Of a DNA stretch of 64,000 nucleotides, positions 24,952 to 33,603 are shown piece after piece. The DNA is taken from assembly GCA_900315075.1 (NCBI GenBank), contig OMXV01000001.1, forward strand, positions 250,275 to 314,274. The letters run 5' to 3'. The notes beneath the pieces are model-generated. The model saw nothing but the letters and a program-made list of their open reading frames with translations, was not told where the DNA came from and did no database searches. This DNA comes from an uncultured Prevotellaceae bacterium. GTDB lineage: Bacteria > Bacteroidota > Bacteroidia > Bacteroidales > Bacteroidaceae. Numbering within the stretch: position 1 is the first letter of the stretch; each line of letters starts with the position of its first letter. Position numbers and translations under genes: made by a program.

Positions 24952-26841
24952 ATGAAGAATAGCAACAACTTGATACTGAAATCGCTACTGCTGATTGTCA
25001 GTCTGTTGACGGCAGTGAACGTCTCTTCCAATGACATCTATTATTTTCAGGTGAATGCCAAAGCCACTCCGACTGGCTCTGGCAAGGTATATGTGAGCCA
25101 ATCATACGTACCTACAGAAAATATCCAGGAAAACAAGAAGCATGAAGAGACGGAATATTTGTGGCAAGCAGAGAATAAAGGCAAGGCAGGAACATCTCGC
25201 TTCCATCTCTATGCTTTTCCTAACGAAGGTTATGCCTTCAAGAACTGGACAAAGGGCGACCATGTGGTATCTTTGATGAAACATTGTTCGCTTAGTGAGC
25301 GTAGCACTTCAAAAGACATCGATAACCCAGCAATTTTTGAATATGTTGCCAATTTCGTTGAGAAGGGAGCCGTGGCAGTATATTCCAACAATGAGTCAGC
25401 TGGCACCGTCATTATCGACAATCCAGAGAACAATATTGGCGATGTAGTGAAATTAGAGGCTATCACCGACATCTTCATCGGTGACTTTCTCGGATGGATT
25501 CATGGAAGTGTGGATTTTCAAAACGTTGATTTGAAAACCTTGGACTTTGTAAGTACCAACAAAGATTATACGTTCACGGTGACAGCCGAGAACCAAGGCG
25601 ACTACTATGCCGTATTTGCCCCACGTTCCGAACAAGGCATCTATTGCATGGTGTCTAACTACAAAACACATCACTGTATGGGTCTTCGAGGCACGTCTGA
25701 ATACTCCCTAAGCGACGAACAGCGGTATTTCCGCAATTCAGTGGAACTGATACCCATAGAGAAAGCCCACTCTACACCCGCCACTGTGGTTAAAATTAGT
25801 GGAGCTTACGATGGCGTTGGTGGTATACCAAAAGCTGAATACATCTCACAGGGATTTAGTTCAAAGGACATTGCCGGCAGCAAAGTTGCAAACATAGACC
25901 GCTTTTTTCGTATAGAACCTTATAACACAAAGACATACCTTACCTACGCTGAAGGATCTGGCTATACAGGCTATTGGAGAGAGGTCAAATCAGGTTCTAC
26001 AAATTTCTTTGAAGATAGAGAGGAGTTGCTTGGCCCAATCTATCATCCTTGGACAGGCAATGCCAACCAAATAGCGGAAGACCACCAATGGCAAATTCTC
26101 CCATTGACAGAGGAGTTGATGGAAGAATACTACTTTGGCGCTGAACCAAAAGAGGCAGCCACCTGGGAAGGTAAATATCTCACCACAATGTACACTTCCT
26201 TCCCCTACAAGTGTATGGATGGTGTGAAAGCCTATACAGTGGATAAATATCTGAAGAATGCACGTGTTCACCTCTGTGAGATTGAGTCGGACACTGTACC
26301 AGCCTATACTGCTGTCATCTTAGCCTGCAATGGTACGACAGCGAAGGAAAACCGTTTGATTCCCCTTATTGACGATGTTCCTGCCCTTGAGAGCACAAAC
26401 TATCTGAAAGGAGAAATCTGGTTGGATGATGAGAGTGGTAATCCCGATAATTTCCGCACTCGTTTCGATTCAAAGACTATGCGTGTGTTCAGCGACAACA
26501 ACGCTAAATTTGTCAATCAAAACAACCGTGACACAGCCAATGGCGACACCCTACTTACCTACATTGCCAATAACACCTGTTATCTGCAACTCGACCCCCA
26601 AAAAGCCGCATTGCCACAATACACCCTGACCACAGAAGATGATCCCGAGGCAACTCTGCTTGGTGATGCCGATGGCAACGGAATTGTGAATATAACAGAT
26701 GTCCTTGTAACCACGAACATGACAATCGGCAAGACACCATCTGCATTTGTCTTCGAGAATGCCGACGTGAACAAAGACAATGAGATTACCATCACAGACA
26801 TCATACTAATAGTCAACATTTCATTGGGTAAGAGCTATTGA
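24952..26841 (+). CDS. Large secreted protein with InlB-B-like and dockerin-like domains
   Basis: The 629-residue protein has a signal peptide ('LLLIVSLLTAVNVSSN') and an early domain with 'FHLYAFPNEGYAFKNWTKGD', the pattern of divergent InlB B-repeats (~30-130). A beta domain similar to that of the 21576-23222 protein follows (~400-550: 'FPYKCMDGVKAYTV...VPAYTAVILAC'). It ends in two EF-hand-like repeats of dockerin type ('GDADGNGIVNITDVL' and 'ADVNKDNEITITDIILIVN', ~570-625). Its partner and substrate are unknown. Confidence 0.78.
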   Translation: MKNSNNLILKSLLLIVSLLTAVNVSSNDIYYFQVNAKATPTGSGKVYVSQSYVPTENIQENKKHEETEYLWQAENKGKAGTSRFHLYAFPNEGYAFKNWTKGDHVVSLMKHCSLSERSTSKDIDNPAIFEYVANFVEKGAVAVYSNNESAGTVIIDNPENNIGDVVKLEAITDIFIGDFLGWIHGSVDFQNVDLKTLDFVSTNKDYTFTVTAENQGDYYAVFAPRSEQGIYCMVSNYKTHHCMGLRGTSEYSLSDEQRYFRNSVELIPIEKAHSTPATVVKISGAYDGVGGIPKAEYISQGFSSKDIAGSKVANIDRFFRIEPYNTKTYLTYAEGSGYTGYWREVKSGSTNFFEDREELLGPIYHPWTGNANQIAEDHQWQILPLTEELMEEYYFGAEPKEAATWEGKYLTTMYTSFPYKCMDGVKAYTVDKYLKNARVHLCEIESDTVPAYTAVILACNGTTAKENRLIPLIDDVPALESTNYLKGEIWLDDESGNPDNFRTRFDSKTMRVFSDNNAKFVNQNNRDTANGDTLLTYIANNTCYLQLDPQKAALPQYTLTTEDDPEATLLGDADGNGIVNITDVLVTTNMTIGKTPSAFVFENADVNKDNEITITDIILIVNISLGKSY

Positions 26842-26913
26842 GGATGCACATGTCCTCTTATTCCACAAAAAAGGGAAAAAGTAATCAAATGAAGTGAAAA
26901 AAAAGAAAAATTC

Positions 26914-26944
26914 TTTGATGCACTAAGATTTTTTTATAATTTTG
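26914..26944 (+). promoter_or_regulatory. Own promoter for tiny protein B
   Basis: TTTG (26914-26917), 19 bp and TAATTTTG (26937-26944) lie in the 209-bp gap after the dockerin-tailed gene, about 107 bp before the tiny ORF. Confidence 0.7.
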
Positions 26945-27050
26945 CAGCGATTTGATGAATAGAGTATATCTCTAAATATCTTTTCCTATATAAATTGACC
27001 CATTTTTCATATAACACAAGGATAATAGTATAATTTTTAACAAAATAATC

Positions 27051-27245
27051 ATGAAAAGAGAATACACAAAACCTGAGAGCAGATTTGTAGATACCACACT
27101 GAACGGAACTGTACTAGACACTGGCATCGATGATGACCTCAATCCCGATTCTGTACCCCTGAGCAACGAGGGATCATGGGACGAGGAATACGACAAACTA
27201 CCTACCGCAAAAAGTGTGTGGGGTAAAGAAGAAACTGAAGAATAA
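27051..27245 (+). CDS. Tiny acidic protein, tryptophan-ended family, member B
   Basis: The 64-residue protein begins 'MKREYTKPESRFVDTT' and carries 'SNEGSWDEEYDKL' and, near its end, 'AKSVWGKEETEE'. It has no signal peptide, membrane segment or Cys and is strongly acidic. It has its own good promoter and a terminator right behind it, which argues for a real gene. The N-terminal M-K-R-x-Y-x-x-P and the S-V-W motif match the tiny ORFs at 23241-23420 and 51815-52000. Function unknown. Confidence 0.78.
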   Translation: MKREYTKPESRFVDTTLNGTVLDTGIDDDLNPDSVPLSNEGSWDEEYDKLPTAKSVWGKEETEE

Positions 27246-27262
27246 TTCCACCATATAGACGG

Positions 27263-27300
27263 AAAGGCAACTCATTAGGTGAGTTGCCTTTTCGGTTTTT
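27263..27300. terminator. Terminator overlapping the menE 3' end
   Basis: AAAGGCAACTCA-TTAGG-TGAGTTGCCTTT is followed by TCGGTTTTT. It ends tiny gene B (plus). The right arm is also the last codons and stop region of menE on the minus strand (stop at 27275). Confidence 0.85.
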
Positions 27301-28237
27301 CTGTTTCGGTAAGCGGTAAATGACTGACGGAGATGACTTTCCGCGGTTTCCAATAAGTTGGGAGGACATCATTGAAAATGTCTTCTAATTTTTTTATACT
27401 TTTTTCTTCCGTCACTATTACGACAATTTCACCGTATTTTTCTTCTTTCTCTTTTGTGATGAAAAATGGTTGGTCGATATGCTTTTTCAAAATTCTCTCC
27501 ACCTCCTCAGCCTGGATTTTTATTCCTCCAGAGCAAATGACATTGTCTTTCCTTCCCAATACCCTAAAATGGCATCCATCTTCGGCAAATTCCACTATAT
27601 CATTCGTATGTAGAACTTGCGGACATATCGCTGGGGCATCGATAACAAGGCATTTTTCCTCATCAGCGTAGACATGGACACCCTCCAACGGCATATACCA
27701 TTGCGATGCTTTCTCTCCATTGACTCTTCGAAGAGCAATATGCGAGAGTGTCTCCGTCATGCCATATGAAGACCAAACAGCATGAGGAAACTGACATAAT
27801 TCTGCTTCAAGTTTCTCATCTATAGCTCCACCGCCAATAAGCAAATTGCGAACATTCATAAGTCTCTCTTTCTCTAAGGGATTTTTCAAGCTATTATACA
27901 CCTGAAGTGGAACCATGGCAGCAAAATCTATAGTGATATCGGCTATCAGCGGTGAAGCCATGGGATGCCCTCCTACCCCAACATCAATGAGTCTCATACC
28001 CCACGTCAAAGCCCTCACCACCATCATTTTAGCAGCGATATAGTCGAGGTTCATACACAGCAGCGCAGTATCATTGGGGCTTAATCCGAGGAACTGACAG
28101 GTCATTCGTGCACTCGCCACCATTCGTGCCTTCTCCACCAACATGGGTTTTGGAGCACCAGTGGAGCCACTGGTCTGCACTTGGATAGTCGATGCGGGTG
28201 ATTGCCATTCATTGAGAAATTCTTCGAGGGAGCGCAT
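27275..28237 (-). CDS. menE: o-Succinylbenzoate-CoA ligase MenE (AMP-forming)
   Basis: The 320-residue protein is a compact ANL-family ligase with the P-loop-like 'VQTSGSTGAPKPM' (~19-31), 'SSYGMTETLSHIALR' and the hinge motif 'GRKDNVICSGGIKIQAEEVERIL'. It activates o-succinylbenzoate as its CoA ester in menaquinone synthesis. It is shorter than the ~450-residue E. coli enzyme, as is usual in Bacteroidota. Its last residues 'KPKRQLT' are encoded by the arm of the neighbour's terminator. Confidence 0.9.
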   Translation of the reverse strand: MRSLEEFLNEWQSPASTIQVQTSGSTGAPKPMLVEKARMVASARMTCQFLGLSPNDTALLCMNLDYIAAKMMVVRALTWGMRLIDVGVGGHPMASPLIADITIDFAAMVPLQVYNSLKNPLEKERLMNVRNLLIGGGAIDEKLEAELCQFPHAVWSSYGMTETLSHIALRRVNGEKASQWYMPLEGVHVYADEEKCLVIDAPAICPQVLHTNDIVEFAEDGCHFRVLGRKDNVICSGGIKIQAEEVERILKKHIDQPFFITKEKEEKYGEIVVIVTEEKSIKKLEDIFNDVLPTYWKPRKVISVSHLPLTETEKPKRQLT

Positions 28238-28239
28238 TT

Positions 28240-28275
28240 AAGATTTAAGATTGAAGATTGAAAATTATGCTTCGC
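28240..28275. repeat. Repeat between menC and menE
   Basis: GATTTAAGATTGAAGATTG units and then ATTATGCTTCGCATAAG; a short copy of the element around the S4 gene. It encodes the menC C-terminus 'LCEA' and its stop. Confidence 0.7.
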
Positions 28276-29299
28276 ATAAGAGGTACAACTTTTCACCTTT
28301 TATTATAAGTGGCATGGGGATGTTGTCGGTAAAGAGTTGGCCTGTACCCAACCCTTGGGGCATAGTGAGGGACGGGCCATAGAGATGAGCAGCAAATTGG
28401 GCGATAGCATTTAATCCGACATTTAGTTCCAAGGCACTGGTCATCCATGACCCGATGCCTCGTTCCTGCGCCAATGCAACCCATTCCTCACATCCACACA
28501 TACCACCATGCAACGAGGGTTTCAGAATGATATAGGCAGGATGTATCTCATCAAGCAGTTGACATTTCATCTCAGGAATATTCACCCCAATAAGTTCCTC
28601 GTCGAGGGCAATGGGGATCGGTGAATTGCGGCAGATGTCAGCCATAGACCGCCACTGCCTCTGCCTGATGGGTTGTTCGATAGAATGTATATCATATTTT
28701 GCCAACCGATCCAGTTTTTTCATGGCATCCTCAGGAGAAAAGCCACCATTTGCATCTAAGCGAAGTTGGATAACATCAGCGGGGAACCTATCACGTATTC
28801 CCTTGATGATGGCTACCTCTTGTTCGAAGTCGATGGCACCGATTTTCAATTTGACGCATCGAAAACCAGCCTTGAGTTTTTCCTCTACACGAAGAGTCAT
28901 CTCCTCAGCTGTCCCCATCCACACCAATCCGTTGATGGGAATCCCCTCCTCTCCTCTTGTAAAAGGCGTATCGAAGATGACGTCTCCACCATTCTGCAAG
29001 TTCAACATGGCTGTCTCCAATCCGAAAAGCATCGAAGGATAGGGCCGCAGCAGACATGTGTCGATGCCGTCGTTCATCTCTACGAAACGGCAGATGTCGC
29101 GAAGCCGTTGTTCATAGTCGGGTATAGCATCACAACTCAGGTCAGGCAACGGCGCACACTCCCCCACCCCAGTCTGTCCTGTCACGGTATCCCTAACCGT
29201 GACAATCCATGTGTTACGTGTGAGGTAAACGCCCCGTGACGTACCAGCAGGTTGTTTAAAATGAGCCAATCGATGACCGACGTTTATCCTCAACGACAT
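28265..29299 (-). CDS. menC: o-Succinylbenzoate synthase MenC
   Basis: The 344-residue enolase-superfamily enzyme dehydrates SHCHC to o-succinylbenzoate. Motifs are the K-x-K base 'VKLKIGA', metal ligands 'LRLDANGG', 'SIEQPI' and 'ALDEEL', and the second lysine 'LKPSLHGG'. The ATG at 29299 is chosen because it lies one base after the menB stop; the longer open frame to 29449 overlaps menB and has no family sequence. The final residues come from the CTTCGCAT repeat. Confidence 0.93.
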   Translation of the reverse strand: MSLRINVGHRLAHFKQPAGTSRGVYLTRNTWIVTVRDTVTGQTGVGECAPLPDLSCDAIPDYEQRLRDICRFVEMNDGIDTCLLRPYPSMLFGLETAMLNLQNGGDVIFDTPFTRGEEGIPINGLVWMGTAEEMTLRVEEKLKAGFRCVKLKIGAIDFEQEVAIIKGIRDRFPADVIQLRLDANGGFSPEDAMKKLDRLAKYDIHSIEQPIRQRQWRSMADICRNSPIPIALDEELIGVNIPEMKCQLLDEIHPAYIILKPSLHGGMCGCEEWVALAQERGIGSWMTSALELNVGLNAIAQFAAHLYGPSLTMPQGLGTGQLFTDNIPMPLIIKGEKLYLLCEA

Positions 29300-29300
29300 A

Positions 29301-30122
29301 TCATGGAAGTTTGGGATATTTCTTGAAGTCAGGCTTTCTCTTTTCCAAGAACGCCTTACCACCCTCCTGAGCCTCATCGAGGAAATAATAGAGCATGGTA
29401 GTATCGCCAGCCAATTGTTGAATGCCTGCCTGTCCATCGAGTTCTGCATTCAGACCAGCCTTAATCATTCGCAGCGCCAATGGGCTACGTTCCATCATAG
29501 TCTCAGCCCATTCCACGCATTCATCCTCCAGTCGGTCGAATGGTACCACTTTGTTGACCATTCCCATCCTCTCAGCCTCCTCGGCAGTGTATTGCCGGCA
29601 CAGGAACCATATTTCGCGAGCTTTTTTCTGGCCTACGATTCGTGCGAGGTATGAAGCGCCAAATCCAGCGTCAAACGACCCCACCTTGGGTCCTGTTTGT
29701 CCAAATATGGCATTCTCACTGGCAATGGTTAAGTCGCACACCAAATGCAACACATGTCCCCCACCGATGGCATATCCATTGACCATGGCGATGACGGGTT
29801 TGGGCAGTCGGCGTATCTGCATCTGCACGTCGAGCACGCTGAGCCGGGGCACTCCCTCCTCATCCACATATCCTCCACGCCCTTTCACGTGCATGTCACC
29901 ACCCGAGCAGAAGGCCTTGTCTCCTGCCCCTGTGAGTAATACCACAGAAATATCCTGCGCCTCTCGGCAATAGTCAAAGGCACGGGAAAGCTCCCATGTC
30001 GTCTTCGGTGTGAAGGCATTACGGTAGCGTGGACGGTTGATGGTTATCTTTGCGATACCGTTGTATTCCTCAAAAATTATCTCCTCAAATTCTCTGATGG
30101 TTTTCCATTCTCTTTTTGCCAT
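29301..30122 (-). CDS. menB: 1,4-Dihydroxy-2-naphthoyl-CoA synthase
   Basis: The 273-residue crotonase-fold enzyme closes the naphthoquinone ring from OSB-CoA. It shows '[17 protein letters not shown]', the oxyanion-hole '[17 protein letters not shown]' and '[21 protein letters not shown]', all diagnostic of MenB. Its start overlaps the end of menD by 46 bp. Confidence 0.97.
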   Translation of the reverse strand: MAKREWKTIREFEEIIFEEYNGIAKITINRPRYRNAFTPKTTWELSRAFDYCREAQDISVVLLTGAGDKAFCSGGDMHVKGRGGYVDEEGVPRLSVLDVQMQIRRLPKPVIAMVNGYAIGGGHVLHLVCDLTIASENAIFGQTGPKVGSFDAGFGASYLARIVGQKKAREIWFLCRQYTAEEAERMGMVNKVVPFDRLEDECVEWAETMMERSPLALRMIKAGLNAELDGQAGIQQLAGDTTMLYYFLDEAQEGGKAFLEKRKPDFKKYPKLP

Positions 30123-31834
30123 AATTGTTTCATTTGTTGATAATAGTCGTTGAGAGCCTTTGTATCAGCTTCCATATCTGTCAGCACCTCCAAAAGCATT
30201 GGGCGCTTTGTATTTTTTGTGATTAATGTGACAACACCTATCTGCATCTCCTCCATAGTGCGTGCACGGAGATAGCCTATATCGTTTTGTGCACAGATGC
30301 CCTGAGCCTGCGTGTGGTGCTCACCTGCCACAAACCGCCGTCTTGCTTCGCTCTGCTCCAGTCCTTTCAGGTTGGAGAAAATGCCCCCACCCCCATTGTT
30401 GAGCAGGATGATTCTCAGATTACCTTTCAGATTTTGATTCCAGAGCGCATTTTGGTCGTAAAAGAAACTGAGGTCGCCGATGACGCAGAATACATAGTCG
30501 TCGGTTGCTGCAGCGAATCCTGCCGCCGTAGATAGCGACCCTTCGATGCCATTTACACCGCGGTTGCAATATACAGGCTTTTCAGCATAGATATTTGCAA
30601 GTCGGATGGGTAAACTATTCGCATAATGCACATGATAGTCGCATTCCATATCAGCCATTTGCTCCTCAAAATACTTCACCGTGGCCATTTGTGAGAACGC
30701 GGGTTGGTAGTTATTGGAGATGTTTCTTGCAAAACTGAGCACACGAGCCCATTTATATTGAAAATCGTGAGTTCGGGAGTTTTTAAGTTCGGGAGTATTT
30801 ATGTTGGTAAGTTCAGATTTCGCATTGTACAAATCGAGCAAGGCGTAGAATAAATCTTCCACATCTCTCATCTGAACGACATCTGTTAGATGCATAGATA
30901 CATCGTGGATATTACCATCTTGGTTAATCATCACCACCTTTGCATCTTTTGCCCTCCGCATAAACTGTTTCAGCCGCTTGCTAACCACCGTCCCACCGAA
31001 ATATAGAATAAAATCTGGAAGGTACTCATCTTGTTCGCCAATGAGCGACAAAGTCTCATCCACATGTATCGTCTGTAGAGGAAGATTACACAACCGCTCA
31101 GAAAGCACCACCCCCAGAGTATCCATCAATTCGAGCGCTTTACGCCTCGTGTCATTATCGTAGAGATGGATATCCGAAAAATACTGTCCTATTACCACCA
31201 TAGGGCGTTTGGCCTCCCATAGCCATCTCGCCACTTGCGTGCCGTCGCATCCCTCAAAACGACGGTGGATGACCCTTTCTTCAGGCAATTCTTCCACCAT
31301 GAATCCAAAGAGCGGCTCCGCAATGGGCACATTGATATGTACTGGACCGTCTGCGGGGAATCGTGTGGCTAACAATGCCTCATTGACAAGACGGTTGCAA
31401 TACCAATGATTCTCATCGTCATTGATATTCTCTGGCAAAGTCACCGACTTATTCACTAAAGTATTGAAGGCGTTGGGCTGAGGTAATGTCTGTCCGTCCA
31501 ATTGTTCTATCCATCGCTGAGGTCTGTCTGCCGAGATGACCACTATTCTGTAATGTTGTTCGTGTGCCTCTGCCACTGCCGGTGCTAAATTGAGCAATGC
31601 CGAGCCAGAAGTGACACAAACCACCACAGCCTGTTGTGTTGCTTGTGCTATTCCTAATGCAAAGAATCCTGCGCTACGCTCATCAGTCACAGGATAACAT
31701 TTGATTTTCGGGTGTTCAAAAAGATTGTGCACGATAGGTGCATTACGGCTTCCGGGGCATACCACGGCATGTCGTATGCCATGAGCTACGAGCAATGATG
31801 TGAGAATGTTGATGTTTTTCTTTTCGCTATACAT
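30077..31834 (-). CDS. menD: SEPHCHC synthase MenD (thiamine diphosphate dependent)
   Basis: The 585-residue enzyme joins isochorismate and 2-oxoglutarate. The start '[11 protein letters not shown]', '[18 protein letters not shown]' and the ThDP/Mg motif '[18 protein letters not shown]' are typical. Residues ~338-357 contain '[17 protein letters not shown]', encoded by a stretch of 'GAGTTCGGGAGT' units (30765-30815) like the intergenic GGAGTT repeats. It looks like an in-frame repeat insertion in a surface loop between the central and ThDP domains. It starts 1 bp after menF stops. Confidence 0.95.
   Translation of the reverse strand: MYSEKKNINILTSLLVAHGIRHAVVCPGSRNAPIVHNLFEHPKIKCYPVTDERSAGFFALGIAQATQQAVVVCVTSGSALLNLAPAVAEAHEQHYRIVVISADRPQRWIEQLDGQTLPQPNAFNTLVNKSVTLPENINDDENHWYCNRLVNEALLATRFPADGPVHINVPIAEPLFGFMVEELPEERVIHRRFEGCDGTQVARWLWEAKRPMVVIGQYFSDIHLYDNDTRRKALELMDTLGVVLSERLCNLPLQTIHVDETLSLIGEQDEYLPDFILYFGGTVVSKRLKQFMRRAKDAKVVMINQDGNIHDVSMHLTDVVQMRDVEDLFYALLDLYNAKSELTNINTPELKNSRTHDFQYKWARVLSFARNISNNYQPAFSQMATVKYFEEQMADMECDYHVHYANSLPIRLANIYAEKPVYCNRGVNGIEGSLSTAAGFAAATDDYVFCVIGDLSFFYDQNALWNQNLKGNLRIILLNNGGGGIFSNLKGLEQSEARRRFVAGEHHTQAQGICAQNDIGYLRARTMEEMQIGVVTLITKNTKRPMLLEVLTDMEADTKALNDYYQQMKQLWQKENGKPSENLRR
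30765..30815 (-). repeat. GGAGTT-type repeat inside menD
   Basis: Two copies of 'AGTTCGGGAGTNTTTA' occur within the coding sequence, resembling the degenerate units at 9355-9480 and 48578-48612. Confidence 0.6.
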
Positions 31835-31835
31835 T

Positions 31836-32966
31836 TTATTCTTCCAGCAAGCTTCTCATTGTCTGCATTTTATCTTCCGTTTCGTTCCATTCAGTTTCCA
31901 TGTCACTGTCGGCGAGCAATCCACCGCCAGCATACAGAGAGTAACCTTGGCTATCGATTCGCATGCATCTTAGTGCCACATAAAGATGGGTATCAGTAGC
32001 GGGCGACAATGGGCCGACAAAACCACTATAATAGTCCCTTCGCGCATATTCATTACGGAGGATAAAGTCGCGTGCCGCCTCTTTTGGCAGTCCACAGACC
32101 GCCGGTGTGGGGTAAAGTCTGCTGAGCAGTTGTCCTAACCTATCGCTCTTGGGCAGTGTGAAATGGAAGTCGCTACGTAAATGCACTAAGTTGCCTGCCC
32201 TCATGGTATAGGGTCCAAATTCCTCAATATCATTGGTGAAATATTCCAGGCACTCGGTGATATAGGTAGATACAAACCGTTGTTCCTGGATATTTTTTAT
32301 GTTCCATACGATGGAGCCATCATCACGGTGCCGCATGGACGAGACATTGGTCTGCGGTGGGTTGTCAAAATCCATCTGTTCCTCACTGAGGGCCATTGTA
32401 CCTGCAAGAGAAACAGTATTCCAATGGGTACCATCGCCTTCAAGAAGCACCTCAGGAGTTGCCATCAGCCATGTGCCACAACGCTCTGCCGATACCAATG
32501 CCACAAACATTCTGGGGTAACGCAGACAAGCCTTTTTCATCAGTTTTAGTGGCGACTGCATCGTCTGTGGTTTTTCACGACAGCATCTTGCCAGAACTAT
32601 TTTTGAAAATTCACCATCGACAATATGTGAATGGAAATTGGCGAAGTCGATGGAATAATGCATTTTCTTTCCGTTGTAGAGTTTCAAACCCTTCGGCAGG
32701 TCATAACATGCCTCCTTGAGTTGACCGAGCACCTCTTGATATTCATCATCCTGACTGTCAAGTTGTTGCGCGGGGATATCCATCTGTCTGTCAGCATGTA
32801 GAAGCAACACAGGATTTTGTTTATTCGTACTGAAAGGTGCGATGACGAACCCTTCTCTCCCATTCAATTCATGCACCGAAGAAAACTCCTGTGGTTTACT
32901 ATCATCCTGTATCACTAAATGACACATTGTATCATAGGGTAGTCGGTATATGGCAAAAGCGGTCAT
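31836..32966 (-). CDS. menF: Isochorismate synthase
   Basis: The 376-residue chorismate-binding enzyme opens the pathway to menaquinone. It has 'VLARCCREKPQ', 'TPEVLLEGDGTHWNTVSLAGT', 'PTPAVCGLPKEAA' and the C-terminal 'YSLYAGGGLLADSDMETEWNE'. The ATG at 32966 is preferred: it follows the thioesterase stop by one base, while the longer frame to 33053 is inside that gene. Confidence 0.93.
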   Translation of the reverse strand: MTAFAIYRLPYDTMCHLVIQDDSKPQEFSSVHELNGREGFVIAPFSTNKQNPVLLLHADRQMDIPAQQLDSQDDEYQEVLGQLKEACYDLPKGLKLYNGKKMHYSIDFANFHSHIVDGEFSKIVLARCCREKPQTMQSPLKLMKKACLRYPRMFVALVSAERCGTWLMATPEVLLEGDGTHWNTVSLAGTMALSEEQMDFDNPPQTNVSSMRHRDDGSIVWNIKNIQEQRFVSTYITECLEYFTNDIEEFGPYTMRAGNLVHLRSDFHFTLPKSDRLGQLLSRLYPTPAVCGLPKEAARDFILRNEYARRDYYSGFVGPLSPATDTHLYVALRCMRIDSQGYSLYAGGGLLADSDMETEWNETEDKMQTMRSLLEE

Positions 32967-32967
32967 A

Positions 32968-33387
32968 TCAGCTATTTTTTTTCGACGAGATAATATAGTT
33001 TGTAACTGTGACAGTGGAGATGAGTTCTCCGGCAGAATTATTAACCTCCACATTCCACACGTGGATGGTCCTGCCTTTCTGCATGAGGTGGGCTATAGCC
33101 GTAACGGTATCACCCTCGGCAACGGCCTTGACATGGCTACCACTCACGCTGATGCCTACACATATTTTTCCAGGGCATAGTGCCGATGAGCCCACCCCGG
33201 CTAAGTTTTCGGCCAATGCCAATGATGCCCCGCCGCTAAGAAACCCAAAGGGCTGACGGTTGCGCTCATCCACTTTCATGGTGGCCATACACATATCGTC
33301 GTCGGAGGTTGAAATGAAATTCATTCCAAGATGTGTCGAAAGATTGGGCTGCCGCTCAATAATCCGTTTGATTTTTTCTACATCCAT
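32968..33387 (-). CDS. Hotdog thioesterase (probable DHNA-CoA thioesterase, MenI-like)
   Basis: The 139-residue PaaI/YdiI-type protein has 'GFLSGGASLALAENLAG' with the catalytic Glu60. As first gene of the menaquinone operon it most likely hydrolyses 1,4-dihydroxy-2-naphthoyl-CoA. In E. coli YdiI the equivalent motif is HGGAS; here the His is Ser51, so catalysis would rest on the Glu. The role comes from context and fold and is not proven. Confidence 0.82.
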   Translation of the reverse strand: MDVEKIKRIIERQPNLSTHLGMNFISTSDDDMCMATMKVDERNRQPFGFLSGGASLALAENLAGVGSSALCPGKICVGISVSGSHVKAVAEGDTVTAIAHLMQKGRTIHVWNVEVNNSAGELISTVTVTNYIISSKKNS

Positions 33388-33434
33388 AGTTTTAGACTTT
33401 TGTTATCATGGTGTCTATGTTGCCTTTCGGCAGA

Positions 33435-33442
33435 CAAAAGTA
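33435..33442 (-). promoter_or_regulatory. Tentative -7 box of the menaquinone operon
   Basis: TACTTTTG on the minus strand lies 47 bp before the thioesterase ATG; no clear TTTG at the -33 spacing. Confidence 0.35.
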
Positions 33443-33603
33443 CGAATAAAGGTTGAGATATATGCGGATTTTTGGAAGATTAACGCAAATGAAGTGGTTT
33501 TTCAGCGATTTTACCATAGGTATTTCTTTTGTGCTTAAAAAATATGGCATATTCAGTTTATTTTTGTACATTTGCAACCGAATCAGCAAATTCTTAAAAA
33601 CAC

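Noticed and set aside
28265-29449. 394-residue version of MenC
   Set aside because: The first 50 residues lie inside menB in another frame and match nothing; the ATG at 29299, one base after the menB stop, gives the family N-terminus.
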